Source: Candidatus Methylacidithermus pantelleriae
Lineage (GTDB): Bacteria > Verrucomicrobiota > Verrucomicrobiia > Methylacidiphilales > Methylacidiphilaceae
Direction of reading: 5' to 3'
Length of the DNA: 64,000 bases
NCBI RefSeq assembly: GCF_905250085.1
Contig: NZ_CAJNOB010000002.1
Location: 1 to 64,000, forward strand
Of this stretch, positions 49,024 through 59,135 are shown one piece after another. The first letter of the stretch is position 1; each line of letters starts with the position of its first letter. Both the position numbers and the translations under genes were made by a program. The notes beneath the pieces were generated by a model that was given only the letters and a program-made list of their open reading frames with translations, did no database searches and had not been told where the DNA came from.

Positions 49024-51552
49024 GTGGCCTGGCGCTATTTTCTTTCACGGGAAGTACCTTCTGAGCTCGAAGGACTGCAGGAACTGGCTCAGGATCTTCG
49101 CTGGACGTGGTCTCCCCAAGCCGATCGGATTTGGCGCCGAGTGGATAGCCAGTTATGGAACGCGACTCGCAATCCGTGGCTTATCCTTGAAGTTATATCC
49201 CAGAAACGGCTGGAAGAACTGGCGGGCGATCCTGAGTTTCGTCAAGAACTTTCCAGGCAACTCGAGGAGCGGAAACAGTATCTGGAGCGACCCACATGGT
49301 TTGACCTTCGTTACCCATCACCCGAGACTTGCGGACCGGTTGCTTACTTTAGCATGGAGTTTGGGCTTGCCGAGGCCCTTCCCATCTATTCAGGGGGACT
49401 CGGTATTTTGGCAGGGGACTTGTTAAAGGCCGGGAGCGACTTAGGAGTTCCCATTGTTGGAGTCGGTCTTCTGTACCAGCAAGGATATTTCCGGCAATCG
49501 ATCGCGCCGGACGGCCATCAGGTCGAGTACTTCCCTTTCAACGACCCTGCGCTTCTCCCGATTGTACCCCTGCGAGACCAGGATGGCCAGTGGATCAAGG
49601 TGGCCGTTGAGCTACCCGGAAGAACCCTTCATTTGAGGGCTTGGAAAGCAGTGGTCGGGAGGGTGGAACTCTACCTCCTGGACAGTAATGATCCTTTGAA
49701 CACCCCGGCGGATCGGACGATCACCGGAGTGCTCTACGGGGGAGGCCCCGAACTTCGGCTGCAGCAAGAAATGGTGCTTGGAATCGGGGGGTGGCGCCTG
49801 GTGGAATCTCTTGGGATTCGTTGTTCTGTGTGCCACCTCAATGAGGGGCACGCTGCCTTGGCAGCCATTGAGCGGGCCCACTCCTTTCTGGACGAGGAGG
49901 GGGTTTCTTTCTGGGAAGCCCTGTGGGCAACACGCGGAGGCAATCTTTTTACTACGCATACACCGGTCCCTGCGGGTTTTGACCAGTACGATCCAGCTCT
50001 TTTGGAGCGCATGCTAGGCTCGTATGTGGAAAACGAATTGAAGATCCCATTTGAGGATTTTCTCCGGCTCGGGCGACTCTGGGGGCGCAGGGACGAACCT
50101 TTTAACATGGCCTACCTTGCCCTTCGCGTCTGCTCAGCGACCAACGCTGTGAGCCGGCTTCACCAGGAAGTAAGCCGGAGACTTTTTGCTCCCCTTTTCC
50201 CTCGCTGGCCAAAGTGGGAACTACCCATCGAGGTGGTAACCAATGGTGTTCATGTGCCGAGCTGGGAACATCCGGAGGCCGATGCATTCTGGAACCGCTT
50301 TTGTAGCGAGGAACGCTGGCGAGAGCCAACCGAGGTATTGGTCGAGCAGGTCCGGAAAGCTTCCGACGAAGAGCTGTGGGAGCTGCGCAATCGCTGTCGG
50401 TGTGCTCTCATTACAGTAGCCAGAAAGCGAGCGTATCGTGCTTGTGCGTGCCGGGGGGCAGCTCCGGAGGAATTGCAACAGTGCCAATGCCTTTTTGATC
50501 CCAATACGCTCACCCTGGGTTTAGCCCGGCGATTTACGGCCTATAAACGGCCGACTCTGCTGTTGCATGACCCGGAACGATTGGTTCGTTTGATCAATCA
50601 TCCCACCCGACCGGTCCAGCTGGTAGTTGCTGGAAAGGCCCATCCGTTGGACTCAACAGGTAGAGATCTTGTCCGCCAATGGGTCCTTTTTTCCGAGCGG
50701 CCGGATGTTCGAGGAAAAGTTCTTTTTCTTGAGGACTATGATATGGAGCTAGCAGCCGAGATCGTTTGCGGGGTTGATCTCTGGGTGAATACTCCACGAC
50801 GCCCCTGGGAAGCTTGTGGTACCAGTGGTATGAAAATCCTGGCTCATGGAGGGCTTAACGTTTCCGAGCTGGACGGATGGTGGGCAGAAGCTTATTCGCC
50901 CGAAGTGGGCTGGGCAATTGGCGATAGTGGTGAACATGGAGACGACCCGGGGTGGGATGCCCAAGAAGCCGAGCAGCTATATACGCTCTTGGAAAAGGAG
51001 ATCATTCCTACCTTCTATGAACGAGACCATCGGGGAATCCCTGTCCGTTGGGTCCAAAAAATGCGGGAAAGTATGAGTCGACTCACACCCTATTTTAGTG
51101 CCAATCGAATGGTACGCGACTACGTAGACGGTTACTACACCACCCTTTCGCAGCGCTACGCAAGGCGGGCGGCCAAAGGCGGCCGGATCGCTAGGGAACT
51201 TTTCCAATGGGAACGTGAGCTTCAAAGCCACTGGAAAGGAATCCATTTTGGGCCCTTGGAGACGGAAACAGTCGAAGGCGAATATCGCTTCACGCTTCCC
51301 GTTTATCTCGATGAGATCTCGCCAGACTGGGTGGAAGTAGAGCTCTATGCGGAACCTCTCCCCGAAACTTCCGCACCGGTGATTGTCCGCATGAGTCGAG
51401 GGCAAAAACTGGTGGGATCCATAAACGGCTTTCTTTACCACGCAAGCGTGCCCGCTAACCGTCCCTCGAGCGATTTTACTCCAAGGGTGCGCCCCTTCCA
51501 TCCGGAAGCCTGCGTTCCCTCGGAAGTGACTCCAATCCTCTGGTATCGTTAG
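49024..51552 (+). CDS. glgP: Alpha-glucan phosphorylase
   Basis: It releases glucose-1-phosphate from alpha-1,4-glucans with phosphate. Length is 842 residues. Start is GTG 49024, with AAGGAGG at 49013-49019. It is of the type lacking the long N-terminal regulatory region of animal enzymes. Residues seen: SMEFGLAEALPIYSGGLGILAGD, HLNEGHAAL, and the PLP lysine in ACGTSGMKILAHGGLNVSELDGWW. A Cys-rich insert ACACRGAAPEELQQCQC lies before the C-terminal half and is unusual. It can degrade the glucan made by the GlgE pathway. Confidence 0.94.
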   Translation: MAWRYFLSREVPSELEGLQELAQDLRWTWSPQADRIWRRVDSQLWNATRNPWLILEVISQKRLEELAGDPEFRQELSRQLEERKQYLERPTWFDLRYPSPETCGPVAYFSMEFGLAEALPIYSGGLGILAGDLLKAGSDLGVPIVGVGLLYQQGYFRQSIAPDGHQVEYFPFNDPALLPIVPLRDQDGQWIKVAVELPGRTLHLRAWKAVVGRVELYLLDSNDPLNTPADRTITGVLYGGGPELRLQQEMVLGIGGWRLVESLGIRCSVCHLNEGHAALAAIERAHSFLDEEGVSFWEALWATRGGNLFTTHTPVPAGFDQYDPALLERMLGSYVENELKIPFEDFLRLGRLWGRRDEPFNMAYLALRVCSATNAVSRLHQEVSRRLFAPLFPRWPKWELPIEVVTNGVHVPSWEHPEADAFWNRFCSEERWREPTEVLVEQVRKASDEELWELRNRCRCALITVARKRAYRACACRGAAPEELQQCQCLFDPNTLTLGLARRFTAYKRPTLLLHDPERLVRLINHPTRPVQLVVAGKAHPLDSTGRDLVRQWVLFSERPDVRGKVLFLEDYDMELAAEIVCGVDLWVNTPRRPWEACGTSGMKILAHGGLNVSELDGWWAEAYSPEVGWAIGDSGEHGDDPGWDAQEAEQLYTLLEKEIIPTFYERDHRGIPVRWVQKMRESMSRLTPYFSANRMVRDYVDGYYTTLSQRYARRAAKGGRIARELFQWERELQSHWKGIHFGPLETETVEGEYRFTLPVYLDEISPDWVEVELYAEPLPETSAPVIVRMSRGQKLVGSINGFLYHASVPANRPSSDFTPRVRPFHPEACVPSEVTPILWYR

Positions 51553-51748
51553 AAGGCCTGCGGGTCGATGGATGTGAGGCTTTCCCGAGTCAGAATCCAC
51601 CGGAAAGGTCGCGTTGAACGTCTGCGCACATCCCGGTAGCTTGGCCTGGTTCTACACGTGTCCAAGTTGCCGCGGTAATCTTAGGCTTTGGGAAGGGCTG
51701 CGGGATTTGGCATTTGCTGGGATCCGAAAGTAAACGAGAGTCTTTTCT

Positions 51749-52819
51749 ATGGAGGCGTCCGTCTCAATTCTTATCCCCTTTGACCTGGGTTTTGAGCTTG
51801 CATTTGATAGGGAAGAACACCCCCGCGTGGCCCGGGAACTCTCCTGCACAACTACGGAACCGGTGAGCTTTCAAGGAGCAGTTTTCGCCGCAGGCCAAGC
51901 CAGAACCCAAATCTATAAATTTGGAGTGGGACTCCTCGAACTTTCGTTTACCCTTGAGGGCACACTACCCAAACTTGCCTCCATCGCCAATTCCGTCACC
52001 CAGATCTTTGTGGGTTCCACTCCCATCACCGAGTGGGCCTCCGCCTTCGTTCACGACTTTCTTTCTTCCGCAAGACCCCTCGCTCAGTATGAGTACGAAC
52101 AAAGGCTGGAAGAACTGGATTTTCTCCCCATTTTTTCGTTACCACCTGATACCGTTCTCGATGCCGATGCTTTCCTCGAAAAAAATTACAAAGCTCTCTA
52201 TGGTATCGTTTCCGCCGAACCCAATTATGATCTTCTTTCCCGCTTTGTCATCACCAAGGAGAAACTCGAAAACCTCGGTTATTATGAAAACGAGCTTATT
52301 CTCATCAAACGATTTGGTGCCATTATTGCCTCGGGAGAGGCCCAGATTATCCTGGACATCTTTCGGCTCACCTATGCCCTGTATTGGATGCTACGCTCCT
52401 ACAATTTCATTCTCGATGCGGAAATCAATCAAGCACAATCTCTTCTGAGCGACCTTCCTCCCTGGTACAAGTTCTGGACGATGCCGAAGCGCTATGAAAC
52501 CTTCTCAACCGAAGGGATTGACTTTGTCCGAGACAAGCTTGCGATTGTAGATTCCATTCATCAAGTACTTTCCAAAACTATCCAGATTGATTCCGACTGG
52601 CATTTGCGCACCATCTATCGTCATATCGAAAGCGAGTTTGACATTCCAGATCTCGTCAGAGCGGTGGATAAGAAGCTTGACCGAATCGACGAAGCCTATA
52701 AAAGTGCTCGAGAATTTATCGCGACCAACTTTTTTATTGCTGTTGAAATGATTCTTATTTTATCCTTCGCATGGATGGTGTTGGACACCGCACTTCTTTT
52801 TGTGATCGCGGGAAAATGA
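51749..52819 (+). CDS. Hypothetical protein with C-terminal membrane segment
   Basis: A 356-residue protein. Residues 1-120 are mostly beta-like (MEASVSILIPFDLGFELAFD). Residues 170-320 are helical and well patterned: NELILIKRFGAIIASGEAQ, RLTYALYWMLRSYNFILDAE, QIDSDWHLRTIYRHIESEFDIP. One hydrophobic stretch near the end (about 330-352) looks like a tail anchor. The layout, beta then helical then C-terminal membrane helix, recalls the RMD1/Sif2 (DUF155) family, but the family's key motif is not clearly present and I do not assign it. Base use matches neighbours. Function unknown. Confidence 0.7.
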   Translation: MEASVSILIPFDLGFELAFDREEHPRVARELSCTTTEPVSFQGAVFAAGQARTQIYKFGVGLLELSFTLEGTLPKLASIANSVTQIFVGSTPITEWASAFVHDFLSSARPLAQYEYEQRLEELDFLPIFSLPPDTVLDADAFLEKNYKALYGIVSAEPNYDLLSRFVITKEKLENLGYYENELILIKRFGAIIASGEAQIILDIFRLTYALYWMLRSYNFILDAEINQAQSLLSDLPPWYKFWTMPKRYETFSTEGIDFVRDKLAIVDSIHQVLSKTIQIDSDWHLRTIYRHIESEFDIPDLVRAVDKKLDRIDEAYKSAREFIATNFFIAVEMILILSFAWMVLDTALLFVIAGK

Positions 52820-52850
52820 GTGCTTTACGCCCAGGCTGTTGGTTCCAGGC

Positions 52851-54065
52851 TCATTGGATAAGACCGGTATTGACAACATGGAACCAGTAGCCAACGCCTG
52901 ATAGGGCTTGCGCAAAAAGAATGCTCCAAGGAAGCAAACGAGCGAGCTGGTTTCGGGATTTCTGCGACTCACCCAACCAAACCCGGAAACTTTCCAGACA
53001 GAGAATAAAAAGCGCGCAGACCGCACACCACGCGAAGTTGCCATGTTCCAAACGCTGGCCTTTTTCCACACAAGTAAGGGTCAATGCCAGCCCGGCAAGA
53101 AAAACGCACCAGGCCAAGGAAAGGTCCCCCTCCTGGAGCGAATGTTTGGGAATCGTAAAACCGATGCTCAAGGGAAGGGCGATCGAGAGTACGATTTTGG
53201 TTAACCCTACCCACCAAGTTGGCGAAAAGAGCAGGACCAAGGCCCCAGGCGCCCAATCGACTCCTTCAAATTGGCCGATCGAGTAGTACTCAGGCCGCGG
53301 ACGAGTTCTCCAAAAAAGGAGAGCCATCAAGGGAACAAAAACGCAAAGAAAGGCCCATGTCCAGTGTCGCGGAGAAGCTTTCAGGCTATCCCGGATGGTT
53401 GAGAAAAAAAACTGGCGCAACGTATCCCAGCCACCCAACAGAAGGAACCCACCCGCCCATGCCATCGCCCAGCTAGGTTTGGCAAAGATGGAGAGGCTTG
53501 TCCAGAACGCCGAACCTAGGGCTGCACCTAACCGAGGGTAATGAGGTGCCAAAAGGAGTCGCTTGCACCAGATGAAGGAGACCAGCGCAAAGGGCCGCAC
53601 CAATAGGAGGGTCGGATTATGGTAGACCGCAATGCCAATATACCCCAGATACCAGTGCCGGTCCCAGGGGAGAAAAACATAGGCGGGACTTGCAAAGCAG
53701 AGCCAGAGACTGGCAATACCCAAGGAGAGGGGAGAAGAAACCTGGGTTTCGCTGCGCAAATAGAGAAAGGAACCCAGTGCGGTGATTCCAAAAAGAGCGG
53801 ATCCCAAAGCGAGACTTGCCGCATCCCAGGGGTCAGCAAGGCCCGACCAGCGGGTCAACGTCGTGCCGCCCCACGGAGCAAGACTAGCCACAAGAATCGA
53901 CCACAAAAAGTGTGGCAGCCGCTTCCATGAATCGAGCCCGGCCACAGCCGCTACAAGAGAGTAAAAGGTAAAATCGTATCCGACCCGGATCGCTTGCTTC
54001 AGGGGCGGAATCGCGATGATAGAAGAGGCGAGAAATACCGCCAAACAAGGCCCATCACGGCGCAC
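52851..54065 (-). CDS. Polytopic membrane protein, probably GT-C-type glycosyltransferase
   Basis: A 404-residue protein with about ten hydrophobic segments. A hydrophilic loop after segment 1 contains RVGYDFTFYSLVAA, and a large loop around WDRHWYLGYIGIAVYHNPTLLL is unusual in being rich in His, Tyr and Trp. The pattern fits polyprenyl-phosphate-sugar-dependent GT-C enzymes or uncharacterised DUF2029-like proteins, but the usual Asp-Asp/Asp-Glu motif in the first loop is not clear. It is the last gene of the minus-strand surface-glycan cluster and converges on the unknown gene at 51749-52819. Confidence 0.65.
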   Translation of the reverse strand: MRRDGPCLAVFLASSIIAIPPLKQAIRVGYDFTFYSLVAAVAGLDSWKRLPHFLWSILVASLAPWGGTTLTRWSGLADPWDAASLALGSALFGITALGSFLYLRSETQVSSPLSLGIASLWLCFASPAYVFLPWDRHWYLGYIGIAVYHNPTLLLVRPFALVSFIWCKRLLLAPHYPRLGAALGSAFWTSLSIFAKPSWAMAWAGGFLLLGGWDTLRQFFFSTIRDSLKASPRHWTWAFLCVFVPLMALLFWRTRPRPEYYSIGQFEGVDWAPGALVLLFSPTWWVGLTKIVLSIALPLSIGFTIPKHSLQEGDLSLAWCVFLAGLALTLTCVEKGQRLEHGNFAWCAVCALFILCLESFRVWLGESQKSRNQLARLLPWSILFAQALSGVGYWFHVVNTGLIQ

Positions 54066-54158
54066 CCAACGTTGGGTTTTTGCGAAGAGCGTCCCTTTTG
54101 CGTTCTTCTTGGCAAGGTTGGGATTCTTTCAAGCTGCGGGCAACCTCTGCCACTCGGT

Positions 54159-54998
54159 TTAAGAAGACAAGCTTTCTCCCTGCTGAACCGGGAGGTACCA
54201 GTAATGCAACGTCACCTGGGTTTGCGCGTATAACAAGGGAGTATGACGAAGAAGGAGACGGACCATGGGAATGTTGTGGACCGAGACAACGCCATAGGCT
54301 TCTCGATGTCCAGACTCCTTAGCCATTCGCAAAAGCCAAAGAAAGCCGTAACTGCCCAGCCCGCTTCGCTGCCATGATTTTTCCGCAGCTGCCAGCACGA
54401 TCTCAGCGTCGCGAAGAATCCCTACACCAGCCATTTTAGTGTCCAAGAAAAAAGTAACAATCCGCGCCTTCGAATCGTTCAGAAGATCCAATAGCCAGTA
54501 TCCGAATCGCTGGTCAGCGATCCGTTCTGGGCAGTGGGGATCCCGGTGAAATCGATCATAGGAAAAGGCGCCTCGCAGGAGCTCTGAGGCTCCCGCTAGA
54601 TTGGGGTCCTCCGAGCTTCTCAAGAGGAAAGCCTCCAGCCGGCCACGATAACGTTTCGGTAAAAAACTTTGGGGATCCGAACAAAAAGCCGCAAGCAACG
54701 GGTGATGTTTGAGCCTCATCACAAAAGTAAAGACCGTTTCTACGTAAAAAAAACCGACCTTCTGAAGTATCCCAATGGCCTCAAGATGATCCTGGTCGCT
54801 CACCCTGGCTTGGACAAAGAACCGGGGAAGTTCCTGCTTAAGAACGGCAAGGTCACCCTCAAGCTGTACTAGCTGGGGTTGCTTCAGAAAAGACTCGGCC
54901 ACACCAAAGGCCGGCATTCCTAAATTGCGGGTTTCCCAGGGGACATACTCAAGCGACGAAAGATTAACAAAAGGCTTCTTTGTTTCCCCATGCACCAT
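54159..54998 (-). CDS. GNAT-family acetyltransferase, WecD/RffC-like
   Basis: A 279-residue protein with a C-terminal GNAT domain (KSWQRSGLGSYGFLWLLRMA is the acetyl-CoA loop) and an N-terminal half that in WecD holds the sugar-nucleotide site. The substrate is likely a 4-amino-4,6-dideoxy sugar made by the neighbouring aminotransferase. Assignment rests mainly on that neighbour: the gene lies 32 bases downstream of the WecE-like gene. If correct, product would be an N-acetyl-4-aminodideoxyhexose. Confidence 0.7.
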   Translation of the reverse strand: MVHGETKKPFVNLSSLEYVPWETRNLGMPAFGVAESFLKQPQLVQLEGDLAVLKQELPRFFVQARVSDQDHLEAIGILQKVGFFYVETVFTFVMRLKHHPLLAAFCSDPQSFLPKRYRGRLEAFLLRSSEDPNLAGASELLRGAFSYDRFHRDPHCPERIADQRFGYWLLDLLNDSKARIVTFFLDTKMAGVGILRDAEIVLAAAEKSWQRSGLGSYGFLWLLRMAKESGHREAYGVVSVHNIPMVRLLLRHTPLLYAQTQVTLHYWYLPVQQGESLSS

Positions 54999-55030
54999 TG
55001 AAAAGTATCCCCTCCTTTTGCGCTAAGACC

Positions 55031-56281
55031 CTAACGAACATTCCGTTTTTGGGAAACCCCGCTCCAAGCACGTACTACCTCTAGGATCTCCTCCTGCTCG
55101 AGATCCGATAACCCATAGTAGAGAGGAAGCCGAACCAATCGAGGACTCACCCATTCTGTCACAGGGCAATCCCCCTCTTTCCCTCCCAGCTCTCGACCTT
55201 TAGGACAAAGATGTAAGGGCTCGTAATGAGAGCAGGCAAGAATTCCCCTTGCCCGCAAGTGGCCTACAAAAGCTTGTCGCTCTTGGGGAGAAGGGAAGAG
55301 AAGGTAGAAAAGATGGTACGAAGGAAGGCAATCACTCGGAATAATGGGCAGTCGAATCCCTTGTTCCATGGCCCAAGGCCCTAGTTCCTTCATGTATCTT
55401 TCCCACAGAACTTTTCTCCGGCTCTGAATGAGCTCTCTTTTTTCGAGCTGAGCCAAAAGCAAAGCCGCCAAAAGATCCGCGGGAGCATAGCTTGATCCCA
55501 CGTCTTGCCACTGGTATTTGGAAACCTCTCCCCGAAAAAACCGCGATCGGTCCGTTCCCTTTTCCCGCACAATTTCCGCCCGTTCCGTCAAAGAGGAATC
55601 GTTCACGATTAAGGCGCCCCCCTCGCCACAGGTCAAGTTTTTCGTCTCGTGAAAGGATAAAGCCGCCAGAGACGACCATTGTCCCAAGGGGATTCCCCGA
55701 TACTGACCGAAAAGGCCATGGGCATTGTCCTCGATCACCCGTATCCCATACTCTTGCGCTAGAGCTTGAAAAGCCTCCATGCGGGCAGAGATGCCACCAT
55801 AGTGAACCACGATAATGGCACGGATCCGGTGCCGGTCAGGATGCTCGGACAAGAGCCGTTGAACACTTTCTGGATCCAGATTGAGGGTGTCCGGTTGGAT
55901 ATCGCCAAAGAGGGGAACTGCACCCCGCAAAAGAAAGGCGTTTACGGTTGATGAAAACGTAAAAGAAGGCGCAATGAAACGGTCCCCGGGTCGAACATCG
56001 GACAAAAGAGCTGCCATCTCAAGAGCTGCAGTCCCCGAGGTCGTAAGAAAGACGCGGCTGCCAGGCAGGTGCTCCTCCAAAAGAGATTGGCATTGCAGAG
56101 TGAAATATCCCCCTCCGGCAATCCACCCAAGTTCTAGTGCTTTCTCCAAGTACACCCGCTCGTTCCCGAGGAAGGAAGGCCGGTTGAAAGGAATTCGAAT
56201 CCCACGAGCCCATGGAGGTAAAAAATCCCCTGCGGAAACGGCAGCACGGTTAACAGAAATTCCCTGGATGGAAGAATTCAT
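55031..56281 (-). CDS. DegT/DnrJ-type sugar aminotransferase, WecE/RffA-like
   Basis: A 416-residue PLP enzyme from ATG 56281; this start overlaps the stop of the upstream gene by ATGA and removes an unsupported 26-residue extension. RIPFNRPSFLGNERVYLEKAL is the opening of the WecE-like type, with GWIAGGGYFTLQCQ just after. The PLP-binding lysine lies in LSFHETKNLTCGEGGAL. FLTTSGTAALEMAAL binds the cofactor phosphate. It would transaminate a dTDP-4-keto-6-deoxyhexose in surface polysaccharide synthesis. The exact nucleotide sugar cannot be fixed. Confidence 0.85.
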   Translation of the reverse strand: MNSSIQGISVNRAAVSAGDFLPPWARGIRIPFNRPSFLGNERVYLEKALELGWIAGGGYFTLQCQSLLEEHLPGSRVFLTTSGTAALEMAALLSDVRPGDRFIAPSFTFSSTVNAFLLRGAVPLFGDIQPDTLNLDPESVQRLLSEHPDRHRIRAIIVVHYGGISARMEAFQALAQEYGIRVIEDNAHGLFGQYRGIPLGQWSSLAALSFHETKNLTCGEGGALIVNDSSLTERAEIVREKGTDRSRFFRGEVSKYQWQDVGSSYAPADLLAALLLAQLEKRELIQSRRKVLWERYMKELGPWAMEQGIRLPIIPSDCLPSYHLFYLLFPSPQERQAFVGHLRARGILACSHYEPLHLCPKGRELGGKEGDCPVTEWVSPRLVRLPLYYGLSDLEQEEILEVVRAWSGVSQKRNVR

Positions 56282-57345
56282 TCCGACGAACACCACGAGC
56301 TTCCCGAGCCGTCTGGGACAGCCCGCGTCCTCACTGTACGAACTTCTTCTTTCGCGCAAACATTCTCCGTCTCCCGATACCCTCCTACCTCCTCCCGTAC
56401 AATATAGAGCGGCCTTCCCGAAAGGGCGTTATGGATCCGAGCCAGGTAAACTCCAAGGACGCCAACGGCGAAAAGTTCCAATGCGCCGGCAAAAATCACT
56501 GCTGCCAGGAGTATAGAAAACGGCCAAGACCCATCCATAGGTCCCAACACCAAAACAAAAACCCCCAGGACCAAAAGCAAGACCCCGAGCAGCCCAACTC
56601 CTTGAAGGGGAGCCGTACTGAAAGCTGTCAAAAAATCCATTGACAAAGCGATCAGCTTGCGCAGCGAATAGGCCGACCGACCGGCCCGGCGGGACTCGTG
56701 CCGAATGGCGACCCATGTGATACGCTGCGTGTTCCAGCGAAGCAACGCATCCACGCAAACCATCCCAGCCGGCCAGACAGGAAACCCATCCCGCAGCTCC
56801 GCGCGAAAAGCACGAAAAGAATTCATAAACTCGGCGTTTTCAATGACGAAAAGACGCTTCAGCACCCATCGAACCAAACCCGAGGCTGCATTCCGCCAAA
56901 AGGCATGACGCCGTACCTCTTCTTTTCCATAGACCAGGTCCCACCCTTGGCTTAAAGCTTCCAACAGTTTCGGAATCTCTTGCGGAGGATGTTGGAGATC
57001 ATCGTCCATGGTGACGATCCAGGGAAACGAAGCCTTCTTAATGCCGCAAAGAAGCGCAGCGTGCTGCCCGTAGTTACGAGCCAAACGCACGCCACGGACG
57101 CAACGAAATTGCTCCGCAAGCTGGCGAATCACCTCCCAGCTCCCATCACGACTGCCATCATCCACCAATATCAACTCATGAGAAAAATTCGCCAAAACCC
57201 CGCACACACTCTTGACAAGCTCAGGCAAGCAAGCAGAACTTTCAAAAACAGGAACCACAACCGAAACGGGTTGTCCCGGGGAATATCTTGGATCCTGGGA
57301 AGAATCCACCGTTTCCTTTGCGCAGCCGGTCAGCAATAGTCCCAC
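56278..57345 (-). CDS. Family 2 glycosyltransferase, ArnC/DPM-like, with two C-terminal membrane helices
   Basis: A protein of about 355 residues; the first start is GTG 57345, but TTG or GTG codons just inside are possible because the AGGAGG is only two bases from that GTG. The GT-A domain has VSVVVPVFESSACLPEL, the nucleotide-binding ILVDDGSRDGSWEV, and the metal motif DDDLQHPPQEIPKL. Two hydrophobic segments near residues 245-310 anchor it, as in undecaprenyl-phosphate sugar transferases. It probably loads a sugar on a lipid carrier for the neighbouring membrane proteins. Confidence 0.85.
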   Translation of the reverse strand: MGLLLTGCAKETVDSSQDPRYSPGQPVSVVVPVFESSACLPELVKSVCGVLANFSHELILVDDGSRDGSWEVIRQLAEQFRCVRGVRLARNYGQHAALLCGIKKASFPWIVTMDDDLQHPPQEIPKLLEALSQGWDLVYGKEEVRRHAFWRNAASGLVRWVLKRLFVIENAEFMNSFRAFRAELRDGFPVWPAGMVCVDALLRWNTQRITWVAIRHESRRAGRSAYSLRKLIALSMDFLTAFSTAPLQGVGLLGVLLLVLGVFVLVLGPMDGSWPFSILLAAVIFAGALELFAVGVLGVYLARIHNALSGRPLYIVREEVGGYRETENVCAKEEVRTVRTRAVPDGSGSSWCSSE

Positions 57346-57389
57346 TTCCTCCTAGCTCCTGAGGTAGGAGAATCCAGCAATAACCAAGC

Positions 57390-59032
57390 TTACGGCTGTA
57401 CCGCAAGCCCAAAGATCCGTTCTTTCCGCTCAAAAAGGCGAGCCGCCTTGCCCAAAGGGGAAGGGAAAACCTCTGCAAACGATTCTTGTATTCGCCTCCA
57501 AAGCAAAGGGTGGGTTTCGTTCATTCGAGTTTCTGCCTCTTTGCCATCGAGGCTTTTCCGTTCAAAAAGCATCCACCGCACGTTCTCCCTTTCCAGCTTG
57601 CGCCAGGTTTCGTCTTGGCTCCAGGCAAAGTCGGGAAAAAGATAGTAGATCTCCCACACTGGGGACTTTTTGCCCAGAAGGACATAGAACCCTGGGCCAT
57701 AGGGCGCAATCAGGGTATCGTTCTTTTGACCAGAGTTCGCCAAAGGAAGGAGATACATCTTCTGGATGAGTTCACCCTCTTGCCGAGGAAGCCACAGTTG
57801 ATCCTTGCCAACCCTGTAGGGAAAGAATTGCTCACGTGACAGGCTGTACTGCAGCCAAGCATTTTCTGGCCACGTGGCCCAGGCGCTCCACACCAGCAAT
57901 ACTCCGAGGGCCAACCACATGCCTAAGCGTCTCCTATTTCCTGAGAGGGTGTTCAACAACGCCGGTACAGCCACAAGGAAAGGAAAAACACCCAGCGCTA
58001 GGTGCTCTCGATCCGCCCGAGAATAGATGTAATGAAGGTACGGGAGCCCAAACGCTAGTGACGGGAGAAAGGATGGCGCAAAGGTCTTTTTGCTTTTTTG
58101 GAGAAGGAACCAGACCCAGACCAGGATGAAGAAGAACGGAAGAAATACAAAGAGCCAAGCCATCGCATAATCGGGAACTTCGTTCCAAAGGCGAGGCCAG
58201 GAAACCCGCCAGGGCCAAGGAACCGGCAATGCAAGGTTGGTCGATCCTAGCAAGAGAAGCCGCTCCATAAAATACAGGTTCCGTTCCCAATAACCGGGGA
58301 CCCAAACCAAGGCCAAAAGCATCGGCAAGTAGCCCAGCACGACTCCCCGAGAAAAGTTAATAGCAGCTTCCCAACCCTCCCTTGGCTGTTCAGCCTTTCT
58401 CCCGACCCAAAAAAGAATTCCGAAGGCTACCAGAGCGTACAGTCCATGGTTTCTACCCACCCAGGCAGCCCATCCTGTAAAGAGGCCCGCCCAAGTGGCC
58501 TGGGACCGGTTGGCATCCATTTGCCACCGGGTTGCTACCCAAAGGCCCACAAGCACCACAAGCTGGTCAATCGCACGATAAAAGGGAAAAAACCAAAGCG
58601 CCAGGATGACTCCAAAAACTCCTTTTTCGATTGCCGAGGAAAGTAGCCCCTCTGCCACTGCCAACCCACACCAAATTCCGATAGTAGTAACCACACAAAG
58701 AAAACGGCGCAGGGAAAGGATTCGTTCTCCAAAAACCTTTACCCAAGGAAGGGCCAGTGGTAACGCCCAGGATCGTAAGCCTGAAAATCACGCCCTGGGA
58801 ATTCCCCACCGGCTGTGTGAACCACTCCATACCAAAGAAAACCTTCATCTGCCGGGTTAAAGCCAACGTCCCCTTTTCCCAGGTAGAGGCAGCAGGCAAG
58901 AATCGTGGCGTAGAGAGCCCAAGCCCATTGTTTCCTGACAAAGACTGACCAGCGGTCCCGCACCTTCTCCCGAGAAAAACGCAAAGGCTCCCAGGATATC
59001 CCGTGACGCGTTCGTTTGTGCCAAATAGTCAT
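57390..59032 (-). pseudogene. Polytopic membrane glycosyltransferase-like gene split by a frameshift
   Basis: Two minus-strand frames together make one protein. The first, from ATG 59032, runs to a TAA at about 58739 and carries GFNPADEGFLWYGVVHTAGGEF and RDFQAYDPGRYHW, the first-loop motif of GT-C-like membrane transferases. The second frame continues from about 58750 as LALPWVKVFGERILSLRRF, then VVTTIGIWCGLA, and runs to 57390 with about ten membrane segments. A one-base shift near 58755-58765 joins them. It may be a true frameshift, a programmed one, or a sequencing error. The C-terminal 130 residues are soluble, with ERKSLDGKEAE. Function by family: transfer of a sugar from a lipid carrier. 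Confidence 0.7.
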
Positions 59033-59135
59033 TGGAAAATGCTCGCCCCGGCCTCCTTTATCTGCCCACTAGATCACCCTTTCTTTCCCAAAAAGCCGGA
59101 TGCTAACGCCTCCGGTGCTCTGGCTTGGACCCTTT

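Noticed and set aside
48878-49426. Plus-strand open frame of 182 codons between queA and glgP
   Set aside because: It overlaps glgP for most of its length in another frame, its composition is that of a shifted frame, and glgP has the clear ribosome site.
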